This document shows positions 31,482 through 44,868 of a DNA stretch of 64,000 bases, piece by piece (the first letter of the stretch is position 1; each line of letters starts with the position of its first letter). Location of the stretch: contig JALPQD010000641.1 in the NCBI GenBank assembly GCA_023101885.1, forward strand, positions 902,740-966,739, given 5' to 3'. Both the position numbers and the translations under genes were made by a program. The DNA is from Typhlomys cinereus (taxonomy: Eukaryota; Chordata; Mammalia; Rodentia; Platacanthomyidae). Under the pieces are notes generated by a model that was given only the letters and a program-made list of their open reading frames with translations, was not told the origin of the DNA and did not search any database.

Positions 31482-32374
31482 TTAATTTTTGAACTTTTGG
31501 AGAGAATTTCTGTCTGGTTTTAGCAAAACAGCATAGCATTTTGGGACAAAAATGCACCCAAGCAGGCCTGCAGAGGAGGCCAAGATGCAAAAGACTTCCA
31601 CGGTCACCATAACCTTCCCCTTGGTGCTGTGGTAGACAGGAAGGAAGGTGACCCACACACTGCAGAACACCAGCATGCTGAAGGTCAGGAATTTGGCTTC
31701 ATTGAAGGTGTCAGGCAGGTTCCTGGCCAGGAAAGCCACAGTGAAGCTCCCCAGGGCCAGAGAGCCCAGGTATCCTACGACACAGTAGAAGGCAGTGACT
31801 GAGCCCTTGTTGCACATGATGATGATGTGGCCATGTTCAGAATGTATGTCTGTGTCAATAAAAGGAGGACATGTTGCAAGCCAGACTCCACAGAAAATAA
31901 GTTGGATCAATGTGTAGATAAGAATGATGTAATTAGGTGCCCCTGAAACCAGCAACCACCTCATCTTTCTTCCTGGAGCAGTGAGCTTGAAGGCCAGAAT
32001 CACAGTGATTGTCTTGGCCAAGACAGTGGACACAGCCACAGTGAACACAACTCCAAATGTAAACTGCTGTAGGATGCAGGTTACAGTGTTGGGATGTCCA
32101 ATGAAGAGCAAGGAGCAGAGGAAACAGAAGATGAGGGTGATGAGTAAGATGTAGCTGAGGGTGCGGTTATTGGCTTTCATGATGGGAGTGTCTCGGTGCT
32201 TCACAAATACCACTAGAACAAGAGCTGTGAGTGCAGAGAATCCCAGAGCCATACAGGCCAGAGGCATCCCTAAGGGGTCTTCATAAGCCAGAAAGGATAT
32301 TGACCTTGGGAGGCAGTGGGTCTGTTCTGTGTTTGGATAGTGATCATCTGCACACTTCAAACACTGATCCATTC
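31482..32374 (-). pseudogene. Vmn2r: V2R terminal exon (7-transmembrane domain), left-arm copy
   Basis: The exon begins after an acceptor (tctccattag on the minus strand) and is open for about 297 codons to the stop. It encodes the end of the cysteine-rich linker (MDQCLKCADDHYPNTEQTHC), then the class C GPCR seven-helix domain. Recognisable V2R segments are DTPIMKANNRTLSYILLI, FLCSLLFIGHPNT, TVLAKTITVILAFK, ALGSFTVAFLARNLPDTFNE, AKFLTFSMLVFCSVWVTFLP and the terminal PKCYAVLLKPDRNSLQK. V2Rs detect pheromone-type ligands in vomeronasal neurons. The other exons, including the large ligand-binding domain, are not seen in the roughly 10 kb toward the fold, which is L1-filled. I call it a probable pseudogene or single-exon relic, although the exon itself is undamaged. 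Confidence 0.9.
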
Positions 32375-35300
32375 CTAATGGAGAAGGTAGAATGTCACCA
32401 ATACATCTTAATGCTTCTCTCTTATTCACAGCACACTTCAAATAAGTGTGGAGTAAGATAATAAATATATAATAATGAATAAATAGTAAAATAATAAATA
32501 TATGATTTTCTGTAGATTGCCTTAGGACAGTGATTCCCAATTTCATCTGTTAACTATTTTACAGTAAACAAATGCCAAAAGTTTCATATTCTTTCACTGA
32601 ATCCTAAAGAATGTTTGTTACCTTGACTCAAAAGAAAATGCTTATAAGATGATATAACAGGAGTGAGCAGAGTGTGCCCCTTACAAAACCAAATTTTATT
32701 TTTCCCCATAATTGATTTTTTAGCTTTTCTCCTAATTATACAATCTCAGTAGTTATCCCAACCCTCTCCCTTCCTCCTCTCATCCCCAGTAGTCCCACCT
32801 TGCACTCTCTGCCTTTTCCCCTTATTTTCATCCTCTTCCTCCTTCCCCATCTCCCAGTGACTCCCTCTTCCTCCATCTCATCCCCAGGATCATCCTCTTG
32901 TGTGAACTCCATACCTTCCTCTGAGTCCACCATCCTAGTGTGGGTTTAAGCCTCAGTGGCATAGCCTGGAGCCCCTTCTTGGACTCCAGATTAGTATGGG
33001 AACTCTATCATGACTGTTTAATCCATAGACTCTAAGTAACCTACTGCCTGGATCCTTCTCCTCTATGATCAATGCTAGAATTTAGGTAGTCATTCATTAT
33101 ACAGGTCAGGCAATGTCCAGTCCTGACTGTTGGAGCCCTAACTTGTGTGGAGTATCTTGCATATCACTGGTCTTCCCCATCGTTAGGCTGTTAAAATCTT
33201 GCTGCCACTTTTTTCTCAAGGTTCTCTGAGCTTTTGGATGGAGAGAGGTTTGGCTGGTCTGGTTCCAGATAATTAATGTAGGGCCTTTGGTTTCCTGAAT
33301 TATGGTTTGCTGTTGTTTTCAGTTTTACTTTTCCTGCACTACCCTTGGCTCCATCCTGATTGGTAATGGAGGTCACCTCCTAACCAAACAGAAAAGATTG
33401 TTTAAATGAAGGTCTTAATATAAGAGGAGACTCAAAGGTAGATGGAAGAATAAGAGTAGGACTTAGCAGTGAAGAAGGAGGGTCAGTGTCCCACTTGTAC
33501 GATGGTTACATCTGTCTGCTGGTCTTATATCCTCCCTGATTGTTGAGATCAAACTTGTTCAGTTGCAAATGACCAAGAAGGGAATGAGAGTGAGCTGCAC
33601 CAGATGTCTCCTTATTTACATGCAATACTTAACCATGGCCTATTGTCTCTACTGAAATGTGTTCCTCTATCTCCTTTTCGGGGGGGGACCCTCCTTCCCT
33701 GTCCTTCTTATTTATAAACCTTTGTGCTTACAGTAAGTATTACAGAGATTTATCATTGAACATGTCATTAAGACGGTTTGGTACTAGGATCCACCTATTA
33801 GGGAGTACACATGGTGTCTAATTTTCTGTGTCTGGGATACTTCACTTAATATAATTTTTTCTAATTCCATCCATTTCCTGGCAAATTTCATTAAGTCATC
33901 TTTTTTGGTGGCTGGGTAGCATTCCATTGTATAAATGTATCAGTTTTCCTTATCCACTCATCAACTGTTGGGTATTTGGGTTAATTCCATGACTTTGCTA
34001 TTGTAATTAGTGCTATAATGAACATTGTTGTATTTGTGTCACTGTAGTGAATTTCTGCATTATGGGGGACTGATTATTCCCAGAAGTGGTATAGTAGGGT
34101 CATATGGCATTTCAATCTTTAACTTTTATAGAAATTGCCAAACTAATCGCCAAGGTGATTGTATAAGCCTGCATTTCCACTATCAATGTATGAGAATTCC
34201 CTTTTCTCCACATCCTCACCAGCATTTGGTGTTGTTTATATTGTGTATTTTTGCCATCCTGACCAGAGTGAGATGATATCTCAGGATAGATTTGATTTGC
34301 ATTTTCCTGATGGCTAGAGATGAGGAAGATTTTTTTAAAAATATTTATTAGACATTTCAATTTTGTCCCTGGGAAACCTTCTTTTGCGTTCTGAGGCCCA
34401 TTTCTTAATTAGCCCATTTTTCTACTTGGTATTTAGTTTTTTTGGTTCTTTGAATACTCTATCAGATACACGGTTAGTGAAAAATTTTCCCCATTCTGTG
34501 GATTGTATTTGCTGGGTTTACAATCTCTTTATCTAAACAGAAGCTCTTTAATTTCATAAAATCCCATTTGTTGATTGATGGTTCTAGTGCCTGTGCCATT
34601 GGGTTTCTGTTTAGGAAGTGTTGTCCTAGCTAATCAGCTTGAGGGATTTCCTTACCCTTTCAACTAGATTTTTGTAAGGTCTGGCCTAACATTAAGGTCC
34701 TTGTTCCATTTGTAATTAACTTTAGTGCATGGCAACAAGTGTGTGTCCAGATTTAATCTTAATGCTGTGGATATACAATTTTACCAGCACCATTTGTTTA
34801 AGATGCTATTCTGTTTCCATTGAATTTTTTGGGCACTTTTGTCAAAAAACAAATGGCTATAATTGTGAGGGCTTATATCTGGGTCTTCAACCTTTATCCA
34901 CTGATCTATGTGTATATTTTGGAGCCAGCAGTAGGCTTTTTTTTTTATGGATTTGTAATCTAGATTAAGGTTTGTTACAGTGATAACTCCAGCAGTGTTT
35001 TTGTTACTCAGGACTGTTTTTCCTCTCCTAGTCCTTTTGTGCTTCCCTATGAATTTTGAGATTGTTTCATCAATTTCTTTAAAGTAATTCTTGGGTATTT
35101 TTATTGGTCTAACATTGAATCTGTATATTGCTTTTTAGGATGGTCATTTTTATGACATTTATTCTGCCGATTCAGGAGCATGAGATGTTTTTCCACCTTC
35201 TGGTGTCTTCTATAATTTCCTTCTTTAGCTTTTTGAATTTTTCATTGTAAAGGTCTCTCACTTCCTTGGTTAGGTTTATACCAAGTTATTTCATTTTTTT

Positions 35301-35793
35301 AGGGGCTATAGTAAATGTGATTGTTTCTCTTAGGGGTTTTTCATTTCTTTAATCCTTGGCATATAGGAAGGGCACCGATTTTCACATGTTTATTTTGTAA
35401 CCTGCCACTCTGCTGAACTTTTGTATTAGTTCCGGGAATTTCCTGGTAGATTTTTTCAGATCACTCAGGTATAGGATCATAGGATCATGTCATCTTCAAA
35501 TAGAGATAGGTTGACTTCTTCTTTGCTGGCTTGAATCCCTTTTATCTACTTCTCTTGTCTTAAGGCACTAGCTAAGACTTCAAATACAATATTGAGTAGA
35601 AGTGGTGAGAGGGGATAGCCTTGTCTAGTTCCTGATCAAAGCAGGAATTCTTCAATTTTTCCCCATTGAGTATAATCCTTACTGTTGGCTTGTTGTATAC
35701 AGCTTTCATTACATTGATAAAGTTCCTCCCATTCCAACTGTCTCTAAAGTTTTGATCATAAAAGGATGTTGGAACTTATCAAAAGATTTTTCT

Positions 35794-35996
35794 GGGGCTG
35801 GAGAGGTGGCTCAGGGGTTAATCCTTCGCCTTGCAGGTGGAAGGTCCTGAGTTCGGATCCCAGATCCCACGTATAGACACCAGGCGGAAGCGGGGGGCGG
35901 CCTGCGCTTCTGGTCCTGGTAGGGCGGAGCCTGTGAATCCCGGGGCAGAAGGAGGTGGAGGCGTCCATGGTGGTTCGCGAATTCGTCCGTGGTTCT

Positions 35997-36028
<32 letters not shown>

Positions 36029-36103
36029 ACACACGCGCATGCACATACACACGTACATGCACACAATTGAATAAATAATAATAATAAAAAAATTTAAAAA
36101 AAG
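35794..36103 (+). mobile_element. Long-form SINE inside the old L1
   Basis: Starts GGGGCTGGAGAGGTGGCTCA and ends with a CA tract (36000-36064) and ATTGAATAAATAATAATAA tail. The target duplication is about AAAGATTTTTCT on both sides. It is shared with the right arm at 48755-49046. Confidence 0.92.
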
Positions 36104-39100
36104 ATTTTTCTGTATCTACCTAAAGTACTATAAAATCTTGGATTTTGGATTGTATTATAGGCTGGTTTACATTTATTAATTCGCATATATTGAACCAACC
36201 TTGTGTGTATCTTTATTAGGTTCTGGGATTAGTTTGATTTAGCGTCATAAAAAGAATTTGGAAGTGTTCCTTCCATTGCAATTTTATGGAACAGTTTAAT
36301 GAGTAGTGGTGTTAGTTTTTCTTTAAATATTTGGTAGAATTTTGTGCTGAACTCATCTGATACAGGATAATTTTTGGTGGGAAGGGTAGAGGTTTCTTCA
36401 TCAATTTCCTAATTTTTATAGGACTAAGGAATTCAAACCTTCCTGATTCAATTAGGTAAATTGTGCTTACTCAAGAATTCATCCATTTCTTTCGTGTTAT
36501 CAAATTTCATGGAGTATAAGTTTTTGAAATATGACCGTATAATTCTCTGAATTTCTTGTGTATCAATAGTGATAACTCCATTTTCATTTCTAATTTTGTA
36601 AATTTGGGTGTTCTCTTGATTTTGGTTAATTTAGCTAGAGGTGTATTGATATTGATTTTTTCAAACAAGCAGCTTTTTGACGGGTTGATTCTTTGTATAG
36701 TTTTCCTTATCTCAATTTCAGATATTTTTCCCCTGATTTTGCTAATCTCCTCTCTATTACTGCTTTTGGGATTGGACTGCTCTTGTGTCTCTAAAGCTTT
36801 AAGCTGCATTGTTATTTGTTTGTGATTTTCTATTTTTTTGATATTGGCATTAAGAGGTATAAACTTACTTTTCAGAACAGTTTTTATTGTGTCCCAGATT
36901 TTGATATGTTGTATTTTCATTATTGTTCATTTCTAGGATATCTTGAATTTTCTTTATGAATTCTTCCTGAATCCCATTCTAAATCAGCATCACAGTGTTT
37001 AGTTTCCAAGAGTAAGTGTATTTTCTGTTGTTTGTTGCTTTGTGAATGTCAAGTTTTAGACCGTGTTGTTCTAACTGGATACAGGCTATAATTTCAACTT
37101 TTCTGTACATGTGTAGATGTGTTTTGTAGCCCAATATGTTGTCTATTTTGCACAAAGTTCCATGGGCTGATGAGAAGAGTTAAGTTCATTTTAGTAAGAG
37201 TTTGGTTTAATACTAATGTGTCTCTCTTGAGTTTTTTGGTCTTTTGATCTATCCCATGCTGAGAGTGTGATATTAAATTCCCCAAGTATTATTGTTTTGG
37301 GATTGATTTCTTGTTTTAGACATTGTATTGCTTGCTTAATGAATGTGAAGGAGCCTCTATTAGATGTGAACATGTTCATTTTTGTGAAGTCTTCATGTGA
37401 ATTGTTCATGTTACTAAAATGTAATATCCTTCTTTGTCTCTTACAATTTTCTTTGGCTGGAAGTCCACTTTGTCAGACAGCATAATTGCTACCTTGCTTG
37501 TTTCCTGGTACCATTAGCTTAAAGAATTTTCAACCACCCTTTTTCTTTTAGACTATGAAGATCTATTGTGATGAGACTTGTTTCTTGAAGCCAGAAAATG
37601 GATGGATTTTGATTTCTAATTCATGTTTGTAACCTTTGTCTTTTGATTGGTGAGTTAATTCCATTGACATTTAATGTTATAATGGAGAAATTACTTTAAT
37701 TCCTGACATTTTTTTGTGTTTAGTGACTTCCATAAGTGTATTCTGTAGCTTAAGTTACAGTGGTATTATGTATTCCTTCTCTCTCCCTGGATATACTTGT
37801 TCATTTCTTCAAGCTTGCGTATCTTTTCTAGCATTCTTTGAAGAACTGGTTGGTGTTCATGTAAGCCTTCAACTTGTCTGTAAGGTGTAAAATTTTTCTT
37901 TCAGCACTGATCTTGACTGATAGCTTTGCTGGGTATATTAGCCTGGATTGACATTTGTGCTCATTCAATACTTGAAATATGTCTCTCCAAGCTCTTCTGG
38001 CATTTACTGTTTCCACTGGAAAAGTCATTTGTTATTTTAATAGGTAACCTTTAAAAAACACTTTTTTTTCTGTTGAAGCACATTCTCTTTGTTTTCTATG
38101 TGTAGTGCCTTGCCTATTACTTGTCACAGCAAGTTTCTATTCTGTTCATTTGGGTTTGGGGTGCAGAATGCCTCTTGTATTTGGATGGGCCTGTATTTCT
38201 TTAGATGTAGAATGTTTACTTAATGATAATTTGAAATATTTTCATGGGTGTGGTATTTTGGGATTCTTATCCTGGTATTTGATGAATGCACATGTCAGGC
38301 TTGTTCAAGATGTCCCATAACTCATGAATATTCCTCTCAAGTATCTTGTTGACCTTAACAACCTCTTTGATTGAACTGGTTACTTCTTCCACTTTGTCTT
38401 CAAGATCTGATATTCTATTTTCTCCTTCATTATTTCTGCTGAAAAGACTGTCTGTTGAGTTCTGGGTTGAAGACAGCCAGTCTTGTAGTTCAGCTTAAAC
38501 TCTGTTTGAGATTGTTTTAACTGCTCTATGCCTATTTTTGTTTCTTCAACTGCTTTTCTCATCTCCTCCAGGCCTGTTGTGTTCCTATTCAAAGTGGTTG
38601 ATGCAGATATTTAACTCCTTCAGGATTTTCTCATTCATTGTTTTGATCATAGTAAGGATCAGGCTTTGACATTCATTATCTTGGGTATGGCTTTCTGTGA
38701 GTTTGTTCTGGTTGGATTCCATCATATGGAATTCATTCTTTAGGTATAAGAGTTGTTGCCTTGGTTTTTGGTTCACATGTATTTGAGTTGTGACCTGGGC
38801 ATTTTCGTTTTATCTCTTAAGAACTTCTTTTTGTTTCTGTGTGATTTTGGCTGGAACTGAATTACATATTATTACTACACTTGAGCAGTTATTGTTAGCG
38901 TTTCTCTTGGAGTTGGGTATACTTCCCTGGTATTGGTGTTATTTCCTAGATGATGCTATTGAAGTGTTAGTACATCAGTTAAGTTGGGTGCATTAGATAG
39001 GGATTGAAGATTAGTATGTTAGTACACTTTTTAGCTTTACTTCCTTGGTGACGTGAGGGTGAATGGTATAGTCTCTGAAGTTACATCAGTTTTTGGGTGG

Positions 39101-39229
39101 CTATATGGAAATGTTAAGCTACAGTGAAATATAATTGAGAGAATGAAATGGTGAAAATTGTTTAATTATCTTAGAGCTGGGTATGAAGATTCTATCCCAT
39201 GTGATGAGATGATTTTAGAAGTTCTCTGA

Positions 39230-39722
39230 TGAATGTTGTTGGCCTGTAGCCCTTTGCTTGGGTTTTCACTGCACTGTGTTGAATTTTGAAGAGCAGAAAA
39301 TCTGCCCCAGTCTGGTTTTGGGGCACAAGGGCAGAGTGGCTAGTGTGGAGTACAGAAAAGCTGGAAATTGGGGCATGCCCTAGAGGCCTTCTCTAGAACC
39401 AGAAAGGCAATATGGCTACCAGTGGGGTGCACAGATGGCCTGTGCCCTAGGGTGTGGCCGAGAGACCTTCTCTAGTACCAGAGAGGCATGCTGGCTAGTA
39501 GTGGGGCACAAAGATGACCTGGGGCCTTGGATGTTGTCTAAGGGGCTTACCTGAGTAGCAGAGAGTAAACCCTGATCCTGGTCCAGGGCAGAAAGCTGGA
39601 GTAGCTAGTGAGGCATGCAGATGACCTGGGATCTGAGGCATGTTCTAGGTGCCTTACCTGAGGAGCAGGGAGTTGGCCAGGGTCAGGATCCAGGTCCCAG
39701 ACAGAAAGACAACACCCAGCCT
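39230..39722 (-). repeat. Tandem monomer-like units in the L1 5' leader
   Basis: About four degenerate units of roughly 85-110 bp share the words GGCCTT or GCCTTACCTGAG, CAGATGACCTGGG and CTAGTGAGG/CTAGTAGTGGGG. Monomer arrays are a known promoter design of rodent L1. The mirror copy is at about 45235-45700. Confidence 0.7.
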
Positions 39723-40085
39723 TAATACCCATAGTTATTTGATGTGATAATTGAATTTCACATGGAAATCTTATTCTGATTGTTGAAGTCCATCTGCCAT
39801 AATCATTTTGATGTTGCCTGTGGCTGTGTACTTACATGATTGTATAAACAAAGAAATATTCCTCCCTTTCCATATAAAGAAGGGGGAGTAATTTTATTAT
39901 TAATATTAAAGACCTCAGGATCAGTGATCCAAAGCTTTATTGATAATATCGATGGAGCATATGCTCATACTTATTGAAATGTCAATGAAATAATATCTAT
40001 AAATTTTATTGAATTCTATTTTTATCAGCATTGGTTAATTGGAATGAGCATATAGAAAAGGAGTCATAAAAAAAAAAAAAAAACA
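39723..40085. other. Unique spacer between two L1s (left arm)
   Basis: About 360 bp without a recognised repeat, ending in an A run at 40069-40083. It is mirrored at about 44870-45230. No V2R exon is visible in it. Confidence 0.6.
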
Positions 40086-42466
40086 GCCAGTTCAAAGTTT
40101 ATGGATATCATGGAAGAAGGCTAACATGCACATTCACGGCTACCAGAACAAGAATCCAAAATAACAAATGTAGCAAATTTTTCAATGAATCATAAAGGAA
40201 ACTTCCTCATATCTAAAGAAGAGATTCCATCCCCTATAAGAGACATATAGCACCCAAACAGATATGAGCCAAATAGAAACTCACCACAAACAAAATAATA
40301 TTAAAACATTATCATACAGGACAAGAGAACTTGCTAATGAACTTCAAGGGAAAAAAATTGTCACTTTTAAAGATAAACTACTAAAATAAACTAAGAATTT
40401 CCTCAGTGGAAACAGTAAAAAGCCAGTAGAGATTGGAGAAACATACTTGAAATATTGAATGAGCACAAATGTCAATCACAGGCTGATAGGCCGCATCGAA
40501 ACTATGAGTCATGATCACTGAAGAGAAAAGAAATTTTCCACCCTAAGACAAGTTTAAAGCTTACATGTACACGCAAACCATTCCCTTGCAAAAAATGCCT
40601 AAAATAGTTACTCAAGTCTTAAGAGAAAAACCGCATTCCAGAGGACAAGGAATAAAACACCACTGCAACCTCAGCTAAGAATCACTTATGGAAGCCTACT
40701 AAAGACAAAAATGTCATGAATTAAAATTAAGTTCGCCATTATAACATAAAATTGTCCAATGGAACTAACTCACCCATACAAAAGATATAGGTTACAAACA
40801 AGGGATTAGAAATCAAAACCTATCCATTCGCTAGCCTTCAGGAACACCTCTTATCAAAAAGAAAGGGAACATTCGTAAAATAAAGGCCTGGTCAAAAATT
40901 CGTGGCAAGCTAATGAACCAGAAAAAAGTAGAGTAGTAATATGCGATATAACAAAGTGGACTTCAAGCAAAGAAAATCATAAGAGATTACAGAAGGATAT
41001 TACATTTTAGTCAACGTGAACATGCACCATGAACACTTCACACAGTATTTGAACATATACAGAACTAAGTATGGGCTCCTTCACATTCATAAGCAAACAC
41101 GACATTATCTAAACAAGAAACATCCAAAAGGATAGTGCTCCGGGATTTTTCAAGTACAAAACTCTCATAGGGACAGATCACAAGGCCAAAAACTCAACAA
41201 AGACACTATTAAACCACAATGGCTTTACGGACATGGACCGTGAGATCTCTGTAGAACATTTCATCCAAGCACTAAGAAAATACACCATTTTTCTCAGCCT
41301 CATCCCATGCAACTTTCTCTATAGTGATCCATACAAGAACACAAACCAAATGTTTATACATGAGAAAGTTGAAATTCTAAAGCAATTCCCCCGGTCAGAA
41401 CACTGTGGTCTAAAGCTTGAAATCCCCAAACACTACAGCAGAAATGACACTAACACTTTAAAATAAACACTATGTATGCCGTGATGAGAAATGGGTTCGG
41501 AAGAAATCAAAAAGAAATTCAGCTTTTCTAAGAAGCAGACAAATAATGAAAATACAACATATAAAAATCTGGGGACTCAATGAAAGCGTTCCTAAGAGGT
41601 TAGTTTAGAACTCTCAATGTCGATATAAAAATAGAAATGTCACAAGGAAATAACTTAGCAATACCTAAAGCTTTAGAGACAGCAAGATCAATCCAACCGC
41701 AAAGCATAGAAGAGAGATTAGCAAATCAGAGGAGAAATATCTGAATTGATAGAAGATAAAGGATACAAAGAATCAACCAGATCAAAAATCTGCTTTTTTG
41801 ATAAAATCAATAAGATTGATAACCCCTAACTAAGTAACGCAAATCAAGAGAGAGAAGCTAATTAACTAAAGTTAGTAATGAAATGGAGTTACTACAAAGG
41901 ATATCCCAAGAGAATGCAGAGAATTATAAGATCATGTTTCCCAAACTATACTCCAATAAAATTGTGATAACAGAAAAGAAATGGGTGAATTCCTTGAGTA
42001 AAGCACAACTTACCTAAGGAAATCAGAACGTGTTGAGTATTTATGTAGGCCTAGACCACATGCCGCAATTGCCCCAACTAACATGCCTCTTCCCCGCCCC
42101 CCCTCTGTCTTGGACTCAGAGGGATGCCAGCCCGCATCTTCCCCACAACCAACCCCCGTTTGCAGCCTGCCTCCTTCCCCATTGGTCCTAAACTATTTCA
42201 TACAAGTGCAAAGGAAGGAACACTTCCCACTTCTTTATACCACCAGCTAATCTCCTCCTATCCCCAACCGTATCCACGAGACCTGTAAAACCCACTTTAG
42301 CGCCGTCTTTTTTAGCTGCCCCTCACGCCGGCACATTCTCCACACATCTTAGACTAATTGGCTCAAAACTATCCCAAAAGCCATGGCACTGATGATCCAG
42401 TCGGTTTTCACGCTAGCCATCAAGGGTGTTGTCAACAGATGCAATCAATCGTCTCTCACACACCCC
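40086..42466 (+). repeat. L1 fragment running into the fold, poor sequence quality
   Basis: Plus-strand L1 from the middle of ORF1 through the ORF2 endonuclease into the start of the reverse transcriptase. Similarity to the young L1 falls with position. Beyond about 42.05 kb it is recognisable only in patches such as GCAAAGGAAGGAACACTTCC (42208-42227) and the patch at 42390-42455. No open frame of L1 survives. Confidence 0.8.
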
Positions 42467-44868
42467 GGCGGCGGCCGGCCCCGAGCGAGACTTGCGTTGC
42501 CTCGTTGCCCCCCACTTGTGTGCCTAGGTTCAACCTACTGGCTCCCAGTGCCTGCTTGTTGATCTGTTTTTGCGTCCCGTCGCGCACGCTTATTGTTGCG
42601 CCTTTTTATTGCCTTTTCTGTTCCTCCCCCCGCCCTGGCCTCCCGTTTTTTTTTAAATGTCGCTGGATGACGTTGGGATGAGTAGAGAGTGCGTGGGATA
42701 AAGAAGTGGGAGTGTGACGTCACGTGCGACGTTAGGAAAAAGGTCAGGCCAAGGGGAATTGTCATTCTCAATGTGTGATAGAATGCTGTGCTGATCCATC
42801 GAAGCCAAGACATATGTGGTGGAAGATCAAGATTATTGTTGTCAATGTCGTTCTGGTTATAAGGCCGACATAGAATGACTCAAACTTTCTGCTTCCACTT
42901 CAGGTAAGTTGTGCCTTCTCAAGAATTCCCGGCGACACCCCCAAACGCCATTGTCTTTTCTGGATTACAAATTTTATGGAGATATCGAAGTTTTTGCAAT
43001 GCTCTTCTAATTCAGCTGATTTCGTGGGTATCCGTGGTGTAGTAACTCCATTTCAGTACGAACTTAGTAATTTAGGATTTCTCTCTCTTGATTTTGGTTC
43101 CTTGAGCTTAGGGGTGTAGTCAGATCTTATTGATTATTTCACAAGCCAGCAATTATTGACTGGGTGAGTTCTTTGTCTCCATTTACTTGATTCAATTTCA
43201 GTAGTTCTCCGTTCTCTCGATTGTGCTATCCTCGCTTGCTAAGGCTTTTGAGGTGTGGATTGCTCGTGCGTCTCTAAGCATTTCAGGCTGCATTGCTAAG
43301 TTATCTACTTGTGCAGCTCATTTTTTCATATAGACATTGCAGAGTGCTCCCTACCCCCTTAGGAAGGCTTGATCCATTGCAGTCCCGATTTGATGCTATG
43401 TTGTTTTTTCTTTGTCTGCTTCTCGCAAAAGCTGGACTTTCCTTTTTGATTTCTTCCTGACAGACCCAGTTGCTCATTCAGCCTCAGGTAGTGTTATCTT
43501 TCCAGAGGAGGTTGTATGTATTCTAGCCTGTGTGGGTGGGCTTTCCGCCATTTAGACCCACAGTTCTGACAGGGTCAGGCCGCGAATTCAACTGTCCTCT
43601 ATGGTCTCCTATTGTTTGTGTTTCTTGTATGTGATCTACTCATAGCAGGCAAGTTTGCTGGGGGCTGAGACAATGGGGTTTCTTGTTGCTTGGATGAAAG
43701 GTCTACCGGAAATCTTTCCGGTCCAATAGTCAGCAGCAGGTGGTTTCTATCGTGTCCTTTGTTGCGTATTTTGGCCTGTGTCTGATCCCTCTATTGAGGT
43801 GTTGATTGAAATCCTCTGCGCCTCTAACCTTATGGGCATTGCTTCTTGTTTTGATCATGTAGTGTTTATGCTTGAATGAAGGTGAAGGAGCCCATATAGT
43901 TGTGTATATGTTCCCATACCTGTGAAGGTCCTGGTGCATTGTGCACGGACTAAAGGTAATATCCTCTCTGTATCTTTATGATTTTTCTTTTGGCGTGAAG
44001 TCCACTGTGTTATATAGCAATTACGTACGCTAAACTTTTTCTGGATTCCATAGCTGCAGAATTTTGACCGGCATTTACTTTGAGATGTAGCCATCTTTTG
44101 GTGATAAGGGGTTTTCCTGAGCATCAGACTGGATAGGTTGTTGAATTTCTAATCCAGGTTTTGTAACTATGTCTGTGATGGGAGTTATTTTCCCATGAAT
44201 GCATTATGGTTATATGGATGAAGATTACTTTCATTCCTGACTTAGTTTTGTATTTAAGTGGCTTCCAAGTTATTCTTGAGCGAGGTTGCAGGGGTGTGTT
44301 ATAGGCTCGCCTTGTCCTCCGGGAATTCTTGGTCTTTTCTTTAAGAATTGGAGTACTATGTGTAGCATTTTTTTGAAGGACGGTGGTGGGTACATGTAAG
44401 CTTTCACTTGTCTTTAAGGGGTGGCAAATTTTCTTCAGCCGATCATAGACTCAAGGTTTCGAGGGGCAAATCAGCCTGTGATGAACATTTGTGGCCATTC
44501 ATATTTTCAAGTAGGTTGCTCCGACATCATCTACTGGCGGTTAACTGTGTCCCCTGAGAAACTGTAGTTATTTTAGTAGGTTTATCTTTAAAAAGTGCAA
44601 TTTTTTTCCCTTGAAGCTCTTAGCAAGTTCTCTTGTTCCGGTATGTAATAGTTTTTAATATATGGTGTTGTGGTGAGTTGCTATTGGGTCGACTGTTTGG
44701 GGTGCTATATGTCGCGATAGGTGGATGGACACGCTTTCTTTAGATATGAGAAGTTTTCCTTTATGATAGTTGAGAAAAATTTGCTCACATTTGTATTTTT
44801 GGATTCTTGTTCGGGGTATTCCGAATGTGCGGTCGCCTTCTTCATTAGTCCATAACTTTTGAACTGGC
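42467..44868 (-). repeat. Reverse-complement L1 fragment after the fold, poor sequence quality
   Basis: The same L1 segment in opposite orientation, starting at the same L1 map position with essentially no spacer. Recognisable patches include ACTTGTGTGCCTAGGTTCAA region (42520-42545), GTGCTGATCCATC (about 42790) and the stretch at 42900-43050. Many single-base gaps and unusual CpGs are present. Confidence 0.8.

Larger units (their letters stand above)
32690..39722 (-). mobile_element. Old near-full-length L1 (left arm)
   Basis: Order from left: A-rich tail and pyrimidine-rich 3' UTR (32.7-33.8 kb); ORF2 (about 33.8-37.7 kb), with many stops and frameshifts; ORF1 (about 37.8-38.8 kb); and a 5' leader (38.8-39.72 kb). 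A SINE interrupts ORF2 at 35794. Only short open pieces remain, for example 36507-36920. No clear target duplication could be found. Confidence 0.87.
22860..42466 (+). repeat. Left arm of a giant inverted repeat
   Basis: Every landmark from about 22.86 kb onward reappears in reverse order and opposite strand up to base 64000: SINE, IGKV, L1 with MaLR, V2R exon, L1 with SINE, L1 fragment. Mirror sums of coordinates are about 84,823 at the V2R exon, 86,995 at the outer L1 5' end, and 86,868 beyond the left-arm-only SINE, so the shifts are explained by a few indels. The outer limit is not visible because the right arm leaves the window. Confidence 0.95.

Noticed and set aside
35794..35870. tRNA-like A and B boxes suggesting a tRNA gene
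   Set aside because: They belong to the head of a SINE with target duplications and a tail. There is no cloverleaf-competent mature tRNA.
42358..42813. Open frames and a CpG-rich block at the fold that look like a small gene with a CpG island, including TGACGTCA and CACGTG motifs near 42,720
   Set aside because: Patches on both sides align in order to L1 ORF2 in opposite orientations, so this is badly degraded or badly read L1. Motifs and CpGs arising from such noise are not credible regulatory sites.
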